Both the position numbers and the translations under genes were made by a program. Below the pieces are notes generated by a model. That model ran no database searches, was not told where the DNA came from, and worked only from the letters and a program-made list of their open reading frames with translations. This document shows, one piece after another, positions 24,961 to 33,581 of a stretch of DNA of 62,144 nucleotides (position 1 is its first letter; the number at the start of each line of letters is the position of its first letter). The DNA comes from Anaerolineae bacterium. Its GTDB lineage: Bacteria; Chloroflexota; Anaerolineae; JAFGEY01. The stretch covers positions 1 to 62,144 of the forward strand of contig JAFGIE010000234.1 in the NCBI GenBank assembly GCA_016929775.1, written 5' to 3'.

Positions 24961-25419
24961 TCAGGGGGCGGAGTCGGGCTCCGCCTTCGCGCGGAGCGCC
25001 CCCGCCACCCTCTCTGGGTACAGGTCGCCCAGTCCGAGGGCATCCATCCGCGCTAGAGTCGGCCAACCACGCTCGACGTCCCATCCGTGGAGGTGGTAGA
25101 ATGCGTCGACGACCGGGCGGAACCGTGCCCAGTGACGCACCTGGAGCGCGCGCGCGAGGGTGCAGACCCGCTCTGCTGCCTGCCAGAACGTCTCCTCTGA
25201 CCAGTCAACGCCCGATGTGGCGGCAAAGAGGTGATACTCGATCGACGGGCCCTCGATGTCGCCAGTGATGACGATCCCATCGTAACCGGCGCGCCTGAGC
25301 TCGCCCCCAAAGAAGCCGCCGACGCTCGATCGGGTGAACCACGGGTGGGGGCAGCTTGAGGGTCGAAGGCGCACACATCGTTCTTCTGCAGCTGAGGCGG
25401 CGTGGTCGACGCCGGGCAA
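24961..25419 (-). pseudogene. Collapsed remnant of a tungsten aldehyde:ferredoxin oxidoreductase (AOR)
   Basis: A 152-codon frame in which pieces of AOR can be recognised out of their normal spacing. VGGFFGGELRRAGYDGIVITG (around 25250-25325) matches the N-terminal block near residues 80-110 of AOR. It is followed almost directly by 'AATSGVDWSEETF...ERVCTLARALQVR' and YHLHGWD...PTLARMDALGL, which match the last 100 residues. About 350-400 residues holding the pterin and [4Fe-4S] ligands are missing; the join is near 25230. The start is a TTG with no clear ribosome binding site. This looks like decay by internal deletion; a novel small protein is less likely. Confidence 0.6.
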
Positions 25420-25500
25420 CGCAAAGTGCGCCGTGTCCCGGCTGGCGGTCGCCGTTCGAGGCTGCTGGCGCGAGCTGGGCGGTACGCGCGCTGGGGCGTG

Positions 25501-25851
25501 TCACCAGCCAAGCCGGGCGGCGATGGCGAGCCAGGTGGCAATGGCGACGATGTGCAGAACCTGGTCTACGGCGACCCGGAGGATCAGCGCCATCGGCCCC
25601 TCTCGGGTCTGGCGGATGAGACCGCTCCACCATCGTGCGGGCACGCGCGTGTCGATCAGCATGTGGACTAGGCCCAGGGCCAAGCCAGCCCGCCAGCCAA
25701 GGGCAAGCCCGAGGAGCAGGGCATGGATGCCCGCGTGTACCCAGGCTGCCGGGTGCCTGAGATCGACCTTGTTGCGCGCCATCCAGTCGTTCTGGAGGAG
25801 CCAGTCGGCGATCAGGGTCGCGATCAGGCCACGTTCAAAGGGTGTGAGCAT
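25501..25851 (-). CDS. DUF3307 membrane protein
   Basis: A 116-residue protein with three or four hydrophobic helices, matching the small DUF3307 family: an 'IADWLLQNDWMARNK' helix near residue 15, a histidine in VHAGIHALLLG and 'LVHMLIDTRV' near 62. The function of the family is unknown. It has a strong leftward promoter at 25922-25950 and is divergent from the transporter at 26113. The ATG at 25851 has only a weak GGAA upstream. The AOR remnant lies downstream, separated by about 80 bp without a gene. Confidence 0.8.
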   Translation of the reverse strand: MLTPFERGLIATLIADWLLQNDWMARNKVDLRHPAAWVHAGIHALLLGLALGWRAGLALGLVHMLIDTRVPARWWSGLIRQTREGPMALILRVAVDQVLHIVAIATWLAIAARLGW

Positions 25852-25921
25852 GGCAGGTTCCAGTGTGACTGAGCGGCTTGGGTCAGGAGGTGCTGTGCGC
25901 GTCTGTGCGCCGCTAGAGCGT

Positions 25922-25950
25922 ATTATACACGGAAAGTCCGTTCTTGTCAG
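25922..25950 (-). promoter_or_regulatory. Promoter of the DUF3307 gene
   Basis: On the minus strand, CTGACA (25945-25950) and perfect TATAAT (25922-25927) with a 17-bp spacer. It is divergent from the transporter promoter, the two -35 boxes being only 6 bp apart. Confidence 0.8.
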
Positions 25951-25956
25951 GCGACT

Positions 25957-25985
25957 TTGCCTCGCACCTGAAGCAATGCTATAAT
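25957..25985 (+). promoter_or_regulatory. Promoter of the MFS transporter
   Basis: TTGCCT (25957-25962) and TATAAT (25980-25985) with a 17-bp spacer and TGC immediately before the -10 (extended). The leader to ATG 26113 is about 120 nt with no other gene. Confidence 0.8.
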
Positions 25986-26112
25986 CGGCAAATCTCTCGC
26001 TCTCGAGCGCCGGTCAGCGACGGGGTATGCGTGCCGACAGCCGACCACCGTGAGCGGGAAGCGGCAGTCAGGTGAGTGGCGAGCGAGTGAGCTGCATGGG
26101 AAGGGCGGGTGA

Positions 26113-27303
26113 ATGCTTTCTAGTCGGGCGCGTCCGGTGCTCTGGGTAGCGATCGGGCACTTGGTGATCGAGCTGAGCAGCCAGTTCCTGCCGGTGGTGT
26201 ACCCGGTGCTGGCGGATAGAATGGTGCTGAACTATACGCAGATCGGCGTGTTGGCCCTTGTCGCCAGCCTCGGCACATCGGCGGCGCAGCCGCTGTTTGG
26301 TCTGCTGAGTGACCGCTGGGATCCCCGCTGGATGACTGTGTTGAGCATTGCGTGGATCGGCGTGGCGATGGGAATGGTGGGCGTCGCGGGGCGCAGCGGG
26401 TCGTACGCCCTGCTGGCGCTGACGATCGGCCTCGGCGTGCTGGGATCGGCGGCGTTCCACCCACCAGGTGCGACGATCGTCTCCTCGGCAAGCACGGCGC
26501 GACGCGGGGCATCGGTCTCGGTCTTCTCGGTCGGAGGGAGCGTTGGATCGGCGCTCAGCCCCCTGCTCGTCACCGCGGGGCTGGAGCAGTTCGGCCTGTG
26601 GGGGACCACGGTACTGATCCCGGTAGCGCTGGCGTACAGCCTGGTGCTGTACGGGTACCTGAGGCGCGCGCCGCAACCGGCGCATCGCGCTGCGCAGCGC
26701 CGCGCCACGCGTGGGGACCGGTGGGCGGTCGCAGGCTTGGCGTTGGTCGTGCTAACGGTGATGTCGCTGGCTTGGTACCAGGTCTCGCTGCGCACCTATC
26801 TCCCCATGTGGATCGAGTCGCGGACGGGCTCCCTGGCGCTGGGAGGGCAGATGCTGTTCGTACTGGCGGCGTCGATGGGCGTTGGCAGCCTGCTGGGGGG
26901 CGCACTGTCGGACCGCACCGATCGCTGGCGGTTGCTGGCTGTGTGTTTGGTCCTGCTCGCGCCGTCGCTGTGGCTGTTCGTGGGCGCGGAGGGGGCTGCA
27001 CGGTGGGCCTTGATCGGCGTGATCGGGGTGTTGCTGGGTGGAACGTTCCCGGTGAGCATCGTGATCGCACACGAGACGTGGCCCTCCGGGGTTGGGATCG
27101 CCTCGGGCTTGGTGATGGGCATCGGCTGGCTGCCGGGCGGGATCGGCGCCTCGGTGACCGGCGCGATCGCCGACCGGCTCTCTCTTGAGTGGGGACTGCG
27201 CGCCCTCGCCGTGCCACCATTGGTGGGCCTGGGCTGCATCCTCGCCTACGCTGCCACCAGACGCCGACAGAAGGTCGAGCAGGGAGAGGCGGTGCCCGCA
27301 TAG
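26113..27303 (+). CDS. MFS transporter, fosmidomycin-resistance (Fsr)-like
   Basis: A 396-residue inner-membrane protein with about 12 hydrophobic helices. The opening (VAIGHLVIELSSQFLPVVYPVL) and the 'FGLLSDRWDPR' loop match the Fsr branch of the major facilitator superfamily, which exports fosmidomycin and related compounds; a second 'SDRTDRWR' loop follows in the C-terminal half. It probably exports a small acidic molecule, though Fsr relatives vary in substrate. The ATG is preceded by a weak GGGCGGGT. It is convergent with the sulfatase at 27338-28684, whose stop lies only 35 bp away. Confidence 0.85.
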   Translation: MLSSRARPVLWVAIGHLVIELSSQFLPVVYPVLADRMVLNYTQIGVLALVASLGTSAAQPLFGLLSDRWDPRWMTVLSIAWIGVAMGMVGVAGRSGSYALLALTIGLGVLGSAAFHPPGATIVSSASTARRGASVSVFSVGGSVGSALSPLLVTAGLEQFGLWGTTVLIPVALAYSLVLYGYLRRAPQPAHRAAQRRATRGDRWAVAGLALVVLTVMSLAWYQVSLRTYLPMWIESRTGSLALGGQMLFVLAASMGVGSLLGGALSDRTDRWRLLAVCLVLLAPSLWLFVGAEGAARWALIGVIGVLLGGTFPVSIVIAHETWPSGVGIASGLVMGIGWLPGGIGASVTGAIADRLSLEWGLRALAVPPLVGLGCILAYAATRRRQKVEQGEAVPA

Positions 27304-27322
27304 CGTGTGCTCTCCCTGCCCA

Positions 27323-27350
27323 GCCCGCAGTCCGCGCCTAGAGTGCGGGC
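27323..27350. terminator. Bidirectional hairpin between convergent genes
   Basis: GCCCGCA (27323-27329) pairs perfectly with TGCGGGC (27344-27350). It spans the stop codon of the leftward sulfatase and lies just after the transporter stop. There is no U-tract, so termination strength is uncertain. Confidence 0.4.
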
Positions 27351-28684
27351 AATGTGAAATGGTCTCCCGTGTCCGAGATCCACGCGGCGAGGCGATCCTG
27401 GAGGCGGGCGCGCTCGACACGGTAGCGCGTGTTGTGCGCCAAGTTGGCGAGTTCGTACGGGTCCTCGTTGAGGTCAAAGAGCAGCCAAGGCTGTCCCTCG
27501 AGCGCCACGTACTTCCAGCCATCGTCGGTCACGATGCCGCGCCAGGGCCGGTCCACGCTGTCTCCGTGCCCGGTGGGGACAACGGACTGGAGGAAAGCCG
27601 AGTCAGGGACAGGCGCTTGCGGGCGCGACGGCAGGCGGACGCCGGAATAGTCGTGCCCGCGCATCCATTCCGGCTTGTCGATGCCACACAAGCCGAGCGT
27701 AGTGGGCGCGATGTCGACGTGGTTGATGAGGTGCGGCTGCCAACCCGATCGGGCTTCGTAGCGGGGGTGCAGCCCGCCGACGAGGAACGGGACCCGTACG
27801 GACTCCTCCCACGGGGCGGTTTTTTTGAACTGACCGTGCGAACCGTGCAGGTCGCCGTGGTCGGAAAAGAAGACGATGTGCGTGTCGAGGTCGAGTTCCT
27901 CGTCGACCAGGGCTTGGCGGATGCGGCCCACGTTCCAGTCCAGGTTCTCGACCATGGCATAGGCGCCGGCGAGTTCGCGTGTGGCTTGCTCTCGCACGCG
28001 GGGAATGGGCGGAACGTTGGGACGCAGGGCCACCTGTCCCGGCGTGTGCCGTGCCATCCACTCGGCGGGCGCAAGATAGGGATCGTGTGGCGGCTGGACC
28101 GAGAGGACGGCAAAGAACGGCTGCCGGTCTCCCTGCCGGTGCGCGGCGCCTCGCGCACATAGATAGTCGAGCAGGAGATCGGTCAGGCAGTCGGTCTCGT
28201 ACCCGGGGAGCCGGTAGTGGAATGCATCCGCGCCGGCGCCGCCGTGCACCCAGCAGTCCCATTGGCTGTTGTTGTTCTCGTAGCCGATCCAGGTCCCAAA
28301 GCCGCCGCGTCGGTCGGGGGCGGTAATGTGCATCGCCGCACGCCCCTCGCGCTCGTGGAAGCCGGCGAGATGCCACTTGCCAAAGTAGGCGGTGTCAAAG
28401 CCGTGCTCGCGAAAGACGTGGGCGATGGTCGGCACGTCCGGCGGCAGCGGGTACTCGTGACCGGGGACGCACTCGTGCGGGTAGCGGCTGGTGAGGAGCG
28501 ATCCGCGGAAGGGACAACAGAGCGGCATGCCGCAGACGGCGCGGTAGTAGTTCTGTCCCTCCGCCGCGAGACGGTCGAGGTGCGGGGTGTTAAGGTTGGG
28601 GTTTCCCGCACTACTGAGCGCGTGTGCAGGGTGCTGATCGCCAAAGATCCAGATCGCGTTCTTGTGCTGGTTGGGTCGAGGCAT
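27338..28684 (-). CDS. Type I sulfatase
   Basis: A 448-residue arylsulfatase-type hydrolase. ATG 28684 has AAAGGGAC upstream; the frame extends to 28840 but lacks a better start. The formylglycine motif C-x-P-x-R is C56-C-P-F-R60 in MPLCCPFRGS, followed by LTSRYPH. An early metal-binding site is GDQH near 15; a second lies in FFSDHGDLHGSHG, and 'GKWHLAG' supplies the Lys-His pair. There is no N-terminal signal peptide, so it may be cytosolic and act on imported sulfated saccharides. It is divergent from the glycosyltransferase at 28797. Confidence 0.9.
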   Translation of the reverse strand: MPRPNQHKNAIWIFGDQHPAHALSSAGNPNLNTPHLDRLAAEGQNYYRAVCGMPLCCPFRGSLLTSRYPHECVPGHEYPLPPDVPTIAHVFREHGFDTAYFGKWHLAGFHEREGRAAMHITAPDRRGGFGTWIGYENNNSQWDCWVHGGAGADAFHYRLPGYETDCLTDLLLDYLCARGAAHRQGDRQPFFAVLSVQPPHDPYLAPAEWMARHTPGQVALRPNVPPIPRVREQATRELAGAYAMVENLDWNVGRIRQALVDEELDLDTHIVFFSDHGDLHGSHGQFKKTAPWEESVRVPFLVGGLHPRYEARSGWQPHLINHVDIAPTTLGLCGIDKPEWMRGHDYSGVRLPSRPQAPVPDSAFLQSVVPTGHGDSVDRPWRGIVTDDGWKYVALEGQPWLLFDLNEDPYELANLAHNTRYRVERARLQDRLAAWISDTGDHFTLPAL

Positions 28685-28745
28685 GGTGTCCCTTTCTAAC
28701 GGGCGCGGCGTGCATTGCCGACAGCCGAGGGTTGGCGCTGTCGTG

Positions 28746-28773
28746 ATTATACCGGAGCACGCAGCGGCGTCAA
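28746..28773 (-). promoter_or_regulatory. Promoter of the leftward sulfatase
   Basis: On the minus strand, TTGACG (28768-28773) and perfect TATAAT (28746-28751), spacer 16 bp. The leader to 28684 is about 55 nt. Confidence 0.75.
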
Positions 28774-28796
28774 GTCGTGTCCGGGTGGGGCGTGAG

Positions 28797-29831
28797 ATGA
28801 AACGGGTTGCGGTTACGGCAACAGAGGCAGGCGAGGTCACTAGACAGCGGACCGGGGTGGTGATCCCGGTCTATCTGCCCGAAACGATCGATACCACGTG
28901 CGGCGCTGCGCTCGTGCGTGACACGGTGGCAACCTACTATGCGACGGTCGGGGACCGGTCGGCGATCTGTGTGAGCGTGGATGGCGAGGCGCACGGCGCT
29001 GCGCTCGGTCGTGAGCTGGCGGCACGCTGGGGAGTGTCGCTGACCATCGCGCCCACCAACGGCGGCAAGCTCGCCGCTGTCCGGCGTGGCGCCGAGGTGC
29101 TGCTGGCGCGCGACGATGTCGCGTACCTGGCGGTGGTCGATCAGGACGGGGACCACCTGGCGAACGAACTGGTGAACCTGGTCCGCGTGGCGGAACACAT
29201 CGCGCGCGCCCGGGGCGACGGGCGGGTGATGGTGATCGGCGCGCGGACATCGCGCCATCGCCCGATGGGCTTCCTGCGCGGGGAGCTGGAGGGCCTCGCC
29301 GGTCACGTGCTGCTCGACGCGCTGCAGTACCATGCGGCAGCGACGGGGCGTCCCCTCCGGCTCGAGTACGCGTACGCGCACAGCCCGTGTCCCGACTTTC
29401 ACTCTGGCTACAAGGTGTTCGACCGTGAAACGGCACGAGCGGTGTTCTTGGCGCCGGTGCGCAAGATGGGGCTGTCGGAGACGTGCTACTACCGGCATGC
29501 CTGTGAGGCGGTGATGAGCGTCGAGGCCCTCGAGAGCGGCGCGTACCTGGGCATCGCGCGGCGTACGACGACCGACGAACAGCCTGTGTCGACCTTTGGG
29601 CGATATGACGTGAGCGAGCTCACGGCGGACATGATCGTGTGGCCCGCCAAGCGCCTGGGCGTTCCGCTGGCATTCGTCGAGCAGTGGATCGCCAACCACG
29701 CGCAGCAGCTGCACCTGTACACACTGCTGCCGCACGGCGTGGACCAAGTGAGCCGGATCACGCAACTGGTCCGCACAGCCTACGGCGAGGAGGGAGACGC
29801 AGGGGATGTCCTGCGCCCCATATTTGTATAG
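28797..29831 (+). CDS. Glycosyltransferase-like protein (GT-A/GT2-type)
   Basis: A 344-residue protein with a GT-A nucleotide-sugar fold pattern: an early IPVYLPET strand, an 'APTNGGKLAAVRRGAE' segment near 85-100, and an acidic VVDQDGDH near 113-120 (Asp115, 117, 119), the DxD metal site. The later sequence has conserved Cys, His and Tyr (SPCPDFHSGYK) where a catalytic Asp/Glu would be expected. ATG 28797 is the best-placed start after the region shared with the divergent sulfatase promoter. Donor and acceptor unknown; it lies between two sulfatases, hinting at glycan handling. Confidence 0.65.
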   Translation: MKRVAVTATEAGEVTRQRTGVVIPVYLPETIDTTCGAALVRDTVATYYATVGDRSAICVSVDGEAHGAALGRELAARWGVSLTIAPTNGGKLAAVRRGAEVLLARDDVAYLAVVDQDGDHLANELVNLVRVAEHIARARGDGRVMVIGARTSRHRPMGFLRGELEGLAGHVLLDALQYHAAATGRPLRLEYAYAHSPCPDFHSGYKVFDRETARAVFLAPVRKMGLSETCYYRHACEAVMSVEALESGAYLGIARRTTTDEQPVSTFGRYDVSELTADMIVWPAKRLGVPLAFVEQWIANHAQQLHLYTLLPHGVDQVSRITQLVRTAYGEEGDAGDVLRPIFV

Positions 29832-29890
29832 CGAGATCCTGCTCCACCGCGCGTAGGCGCGGACCGCTATCCCGGTGAGGGAGGTAGACC

Positions 29891-31372
29891 ATGGCAGAGC
29901 ACAACGATCGCCCGAACATCCTGCTGATCCTGACGGACCAGCATCGCTATGACACCCTGGGGTGCTATGGCGCTGAGACGTGCCGTACGCCCAACCTGGA
30001 CCGCTTGGCCGATCGGGGCGTCCGGTTCGACCGGGCTTACACGATGGCGAACCCATGCTCGCCCTCTCGTGCGGCGCTGTTCACGGGGCTGTATCCCCAC
30101 AAGAGCCACGTGCGCGTGAACGACGAGGTGCTCAATCCCAACGTCGAGACCCTGTCGTCTGCCCTGGGCGCTGCGGGCTACAACCTGGGGTACGCGGGCA
30201 AGTGGCACGTAGACATCGCTCGCAACCCGAGCGATCACGGATTCGAGGGCAAGGACTTTCCCGGGTACGGGTATCCACCCTATCGGGGATTGATCGACGG
30301 ACTGCGGTTTGGTCCTTCCCGCGATCGTGGCACGGCGCACTATGAGCGGTACCTGAGAGCGCACGGGCTCGAGCCGCCGCGCGTCCTCGAAGCGCACTAT
30401 GGCGATAACCCGGGCGTACAGGGGCAAGAGATGTATGCCCTGCACTCGGGCAGCGTGGAGAGCAGCTTTGAGTACATGGTGAGCGAGGACGCGATCGAGC
30501 TGCTGCGCACGTTCCGCTCGCGCCGCGCCGCCGACGGCAGCCCGTTCTTCGTGTGGGCCAACTTTTGGGGACCGCACACGCCGTGTCTGCTCCCGGAGCC
30601 GTACTACTCGATGTACGATCCGAGGGCGATCCCCGAGGAACCAAGCTTTGGCGAGACGTGGGAGCGGAAGCCTTTCGTGCAGCAGCTGGTCGAGCGGTTC
30701 TGGGGCCTGTCCGCAGGCGGATGGACTCGGTGGCGTGAGATCGTGGCTCGGTACTGGGGCTATGTCACCATGCTCGACGACCTAGTGGGGCGCATCCTGG
30801 CGGAGGTCGAGGCCCTCGGGTTGGCAGACAACACGTTGGTGGTCTTTGGTACGGACCATGGCGACGCCATGGGGGCGCATCGGTTGATCGAGAAGGGGCC
30901 GTTTGCATATGAGCAGTGCTATCGCCTGCCGCTGATCGCCGCCCACCCGGCGTGTTCCGCACCGGGGAGCGTATGCCAAGAGTTCGTCTACCTCCAGGAC
31001 CTGTTTTCGACCTTCTTGGAAGGGGGGGGCTGCCCGCTGCCCGACCGGGCGGACACGCAGAGCGTGCTCGACCTGGTCCTAGGGGCGCAGTCCGCGACAG
31101 GGCGAGAGAGCGTCTATGCCCAGTTCTACGCACAGCTGTTCCCGTTCGAGCAGCGGATCTTGCGCACGGACCGTCACAAGCTCGTGTACAACCGATCCGA
31201 CATGGGCGAGCTGTACGACCTGGTCGACGATCCGTGGGAGATGCGGAACCTGATCGACTTGCCCGAGACGCGCGCGCTGCAGCGCGAGCTGATGGACCGC
31301 ATGCGCGAGCACATGGTCCGCCTCGATGACCCGCTCTTGGGCCCGTTCGATCGGATCCGGTCCGTGTACTAG
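29891..31372 (+). CDS. Type I sulfatase (second)
   Basis: A 493-residue sulfatase with the formylglycine motif C56-S-P-S-R60 (ANPCSPSRAALFTG), TDQHR near 15 for metal binding, GKWHVD near 105 and FGTDHGDAMGAH near 317. It lacks a signal peptide and has a longer central insertion than the leftward sulfatase; outside the motifs the two are quite different, so different substrates are likely. A small hairpin (29847-29862) and the ribosome binding site GAGGGAGG precede ATG 29891. Both sulfatases need a formylglycine-generating or anaerobic maturating enzyme, which is not in the window. Confidence 0.92.
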   Translation: MAEHNDRPNILLILTDQHRYDTLGCYGAETCRTPNLDRLADRGVRFDRAYTMANPCSPSRAALFTGLYPHKSHVRVNDEVLNPNVETLSSALGAAGYNLGYAGKWHVDIARNPSDHGFEGKDFPGYGYPPYRGLIDGLRFGPSRDRGTAHYERYLRAHGLEPPRVLEAHYGDNPGVQGQEMYALHSGSVESSFEYMVSEDAIELLRTFRSRRAADGSPFFVWANFWGPHTPCLLPEPYYSMYDPRAIPEEPSFGETWERKPFVQQLVERFWGLSAGGWTRWREIVARYWGYVTMLDDLVGRILAEVEALGLADNTLVVFGTDHGDAMGAHRLIEKGPFAYEQCYRLPLIAAHPACSAPGSVCQEFVYLQDLFSTFLEGGGCPLPDRADTQSVLDLVLGAQSATGRESVYAQFYAQLFPFEQRILRTDRHKLVYNRSDMGELYDLVDDPWEMRNLIDLPETRALQRELMDRMREHMVRLDDPLLGPFDRIRSVY

Positions 31373-31454
31373 CCATCTCTCGCCCGGTGGGACGGGACAC
31401 TTGTCCACGTCGCGTGTGTGGGCGGAGTGGATGGCTGCCAGTCAGGGTACGTCT

Positions 31455-32357
31455 ATGCAAGAGGGCACGGTTACAAACATCCAGCGCTTCTCGATCCACG
31501 ATGGACCGGGCATTCGGACCACGGTGTTTCTCAAGGGGTGCAACCTGCGCTGCTTCTGGTGCCACAACCCGGAGACGCTGCGCACCAGCCCCGAGCTCCA
31601 GGTCTTCCCAGAGCGATGCATCGGATGCGGGGCGTGCCTCGAGGCGTGTGTCCGTGGGGCGCACGTGCGCGTGGACGGGCAGCGCCGTTTCCTGCGCGAA
31701 CGGTGCATCGCGTGTGGCGCCTGCGCGGATACCTGCTATGCGGAGTGCTTGGTCCTGGTTGGGGAGCGGATGACGGTTGACCAGGTGCTGGAGGAGGTGG
31801 TGCGCGATCGCCCCTTCTACGAGCGCTCGGGCGGCGGCGTCACGCTGTCGGGCGGGGAGCCGCTGTTGCAGATCGAGTTTACGCGGGCTGTGTTGAGCCG
31901 GTGTCGTGAAGAGGGGCTGCACACGGCGATCGAGACGGCCGCGCACTGCGCCTGGGAGCGCTTGGAGAGCATCCTTCCGGTAACGGACCTGGTGATGATG
32001 GACCTCAAGCTCATGGATCCGGCGCTGCACCGTGCATGTACAGGCGTGACGAACGAGCGCATCCTGGCGAACGCGCGCACGTTGGGTGCATCGGGGAAAC
32101 CACTGATCGTACGGACGCCGGTCGTTCCGGGTGTGAACGACACGGAAGAGGCTATCACAGCGCTGGCGTCCTTTGCTGCAACGCTGCCAGGTCTCCTCTA
32201 CTATGAGCTCTTGCCCTTCCATCCCCTGGCGGAAGGCAAGTACGCCAGTCTCGACATGGTCTACCGTGCCGCGGGCCTCAAGTCGCCCCCGAAAGCGCAC
32301 GTCGAGGCCCTGGCAGAGGCTGCTAGGCGATGCGGAGTCCAGGTCCGGCACGGGTAG
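31455..32357 (+). CDS. Glycyl-radical enzyme activating protein (radical SAM)
   Basis: A 300-residue activase of the PflA/HpdA type. The radical-SAM triad C-x3-C-x2-C is at Cys29, Cys33 and Cys36 (GCNLRCFWC), with NIQRFSIHDGPGIRTTVF upstream. A ferredoxin insert holds two [4Fe-4S] sets (Cys55-58-61-65 and Cys84-87-90-94), and LSGGEPLLQ appears near 137. Such enzymes install a glycyl radical on a partner. The partner should be an ~800-residue protein with a C-terminal RVxGY glycine loop, and none is in the window. ATG 31455 gives the usual short N-terminus; ATG 31431 is an alternative. The next gene starts 23 bp later. Confidence 0.9.
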   Translation: MQEGTVTNIQRFSIHDGPGIRTTVFLKGCNLRCFWCHNPETLRTSPELQVFPERCIGCGACLEACVRGAHVRVDGQRRFLRERCIACGACADTCYAECLVLVGERMTVDQVLEEVVRDRPFYERSGGGVTLSGGEPLLQIEFTRAVLSRCREEGLHTAIETAAHCAWERLESILPVTDLVMMDLKLMDPALHRACTGVTNERILANARTLGASGKPLIVRTPVVPGVNDTEEAITALASFAATLPGLLYYELLPFHPLAEGKYASLDMVYRAAGLKSPPKAHVEALAEAARRCGVQVRHG

Positions 32358-32380
32358 ACGGCATCCGAAGGAGGGAGCAC

Positions 32381-33463
32381 TTGTTCGAGCTCAAACCCGA
32401 CTATGAAGCGTGCAAGGCGCGGATCGACGCGTTCTGGGAACGCGAGCTGATCGACCGCCCGGTGGTGCAGTTCTCTGTCGCCAAGCCTCCGGAGGCGTGC
32501 GTGCCGCTTCCGCTCTCGGGACACGCGAGTCCGGAGGAGCGGTGGCTCGACGCCGAGTACCAAGCCGAGCTCAAGCTCGCTCAACTGCGCAACCGCGTGT
32601 ATATGGGCGATGCCATGCCGATCGCTTGGCCCAACCTCGGTCCCGAGGTCTTTTCGTCGTTCTACGGGTGCCCGATCCGGTTCGGCGACTTTGGCACCAG
32701 CTGGACCGAGCCGATCCTGACCGACTGGGCGCAGGCTGACGAGCTGGTGCTCGATTGGGAGAGCCCCTATCTCGCCAAGCTCCACGAGATGACCGATGCC
32801 CTGCTCGAGGTCGGTCAGGGGGTGTTCATCACAGGTATGACCGACTGGCACCCTGGCGGAGACGCGCTCGCGGCATTGCGCGACCCGGAGCAGCTGGCGA
32901 TCGACCTGATCCTGCATCGGAGCGAGGTCCAGACGCTCCTTGATCGGGTGGAAGCGGACTATTACCGCGTCTACGATCTCTTCTACGACAAGCTGCGCCG
33001 GGCTGGTCAGCCGATCTCCACCTGGACGACGCTGGTGTGCGACGCCAAGTTCTATGTGCCGTCGAACGACTTCTCGATCATGATCGGCGAGCAGATGTTC
33101 CGCGAGGTCTTTCTCCCCGGCATCGAGCGCGAGTGCCAGTTCCTTGACCGCTCGATCTACCATCTGGATGGTCCGGGGGCGCTGCGACACCTGGATGCCG
33201 TGCTCGGCATCCAGGCACTCCACGCGCTGCAGTGGATACCCGGCGCCGGAAACGAGGGATTCGCGCGCTGGATCGACGTCTACCGGCGCGCCCAGGCGAC
33301 AGGGAAGGGGATCCAGGTGCTGTGCACGCTCGGCGAGGTCGACCTGATCATGGAGACGCTGGACCCGCACGGGGTGTTCCTGTCCGTCGGGGGAGTGCCC
33401 TCGCGAGAAGAGGGCGAGGCGCTGCTGCGAGCCTTGGAGCGGTGGTGCGTGCAGCACGGCTAG
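32381..33463 (+). CDS. UroD-family protein (TTG start)
   Basis: A 360-residue member of the uroporphyrinogen decarboxylase superfamily. The frame opens at 32330, but the TTG at 32381 has AAGGAGGG 5 nt upstream and gives the natural start FELKPDYEACK. The C-terminal half shows YHLDGPGALRHLD near 266 and an 'ALQWIPGAG' strand, seen in a branch of the family with unknown activity. The zinc Cys ligands of the methyltransferases are absent. It directly follows the orphan activase (23 bp gap), so the two are probably co-transcribed and may belong to one pathway. Not a HemE. Confidence 0.78.
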   Translation: MFELKPDYEACKARIDAFWERELIDRPVVQFSVAKPPEACVPLPLSGHASPEERWLDAEYQAELKLAQLRNRVYMGDAMPIAWPNLGPEVFSSFYGCPIRFGDFGTSWTEPILTDWAQADELVLDWESPYLAKLHEMTDALLEVGQGVFITGMTDWHPGGDALAALRDPEQLAIDLILHRSEVQTLLDRVEADYYRVYDLFYDKLRRAGQPISTWTTLVCDAKFYVPSNDFSIMIGEQMFREVFLPGIERECQFLDRSIYHLDGPGALRHLDAVLGIQALHALQWIPGAGNEGFARWIDVYRRAQATGKGIQVLCTLGEVDLIMETLDPHGVFLSVGGVPSREEGEALLRALERWCVQHG

Positions 33464-33581
33464 CCTGAGCTGCCTGCACCTGGAGCGGTAGAGAGTGGTC
33501 CCGTTGCCTGCTGAGGGCGACATCAAGTGGATCTCGGCGGTACGCGCCCTCGCCAGGGGCGAAACAGAGGAGGGTGAAGGG

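Noticed and set aside
24967..24985. GGCGGAG/CTCCGCC hairpin as terminator of the MBL gene
   Set aside because: A 7-bp stem without a T-run that lies inside the AOR remnant frame; too weak to call.
25334..25984. A 216-codon rightward frame over the DUF3307 gene
   Set aside because: Antisense to a membrane protein with a clear promoter; no domain.
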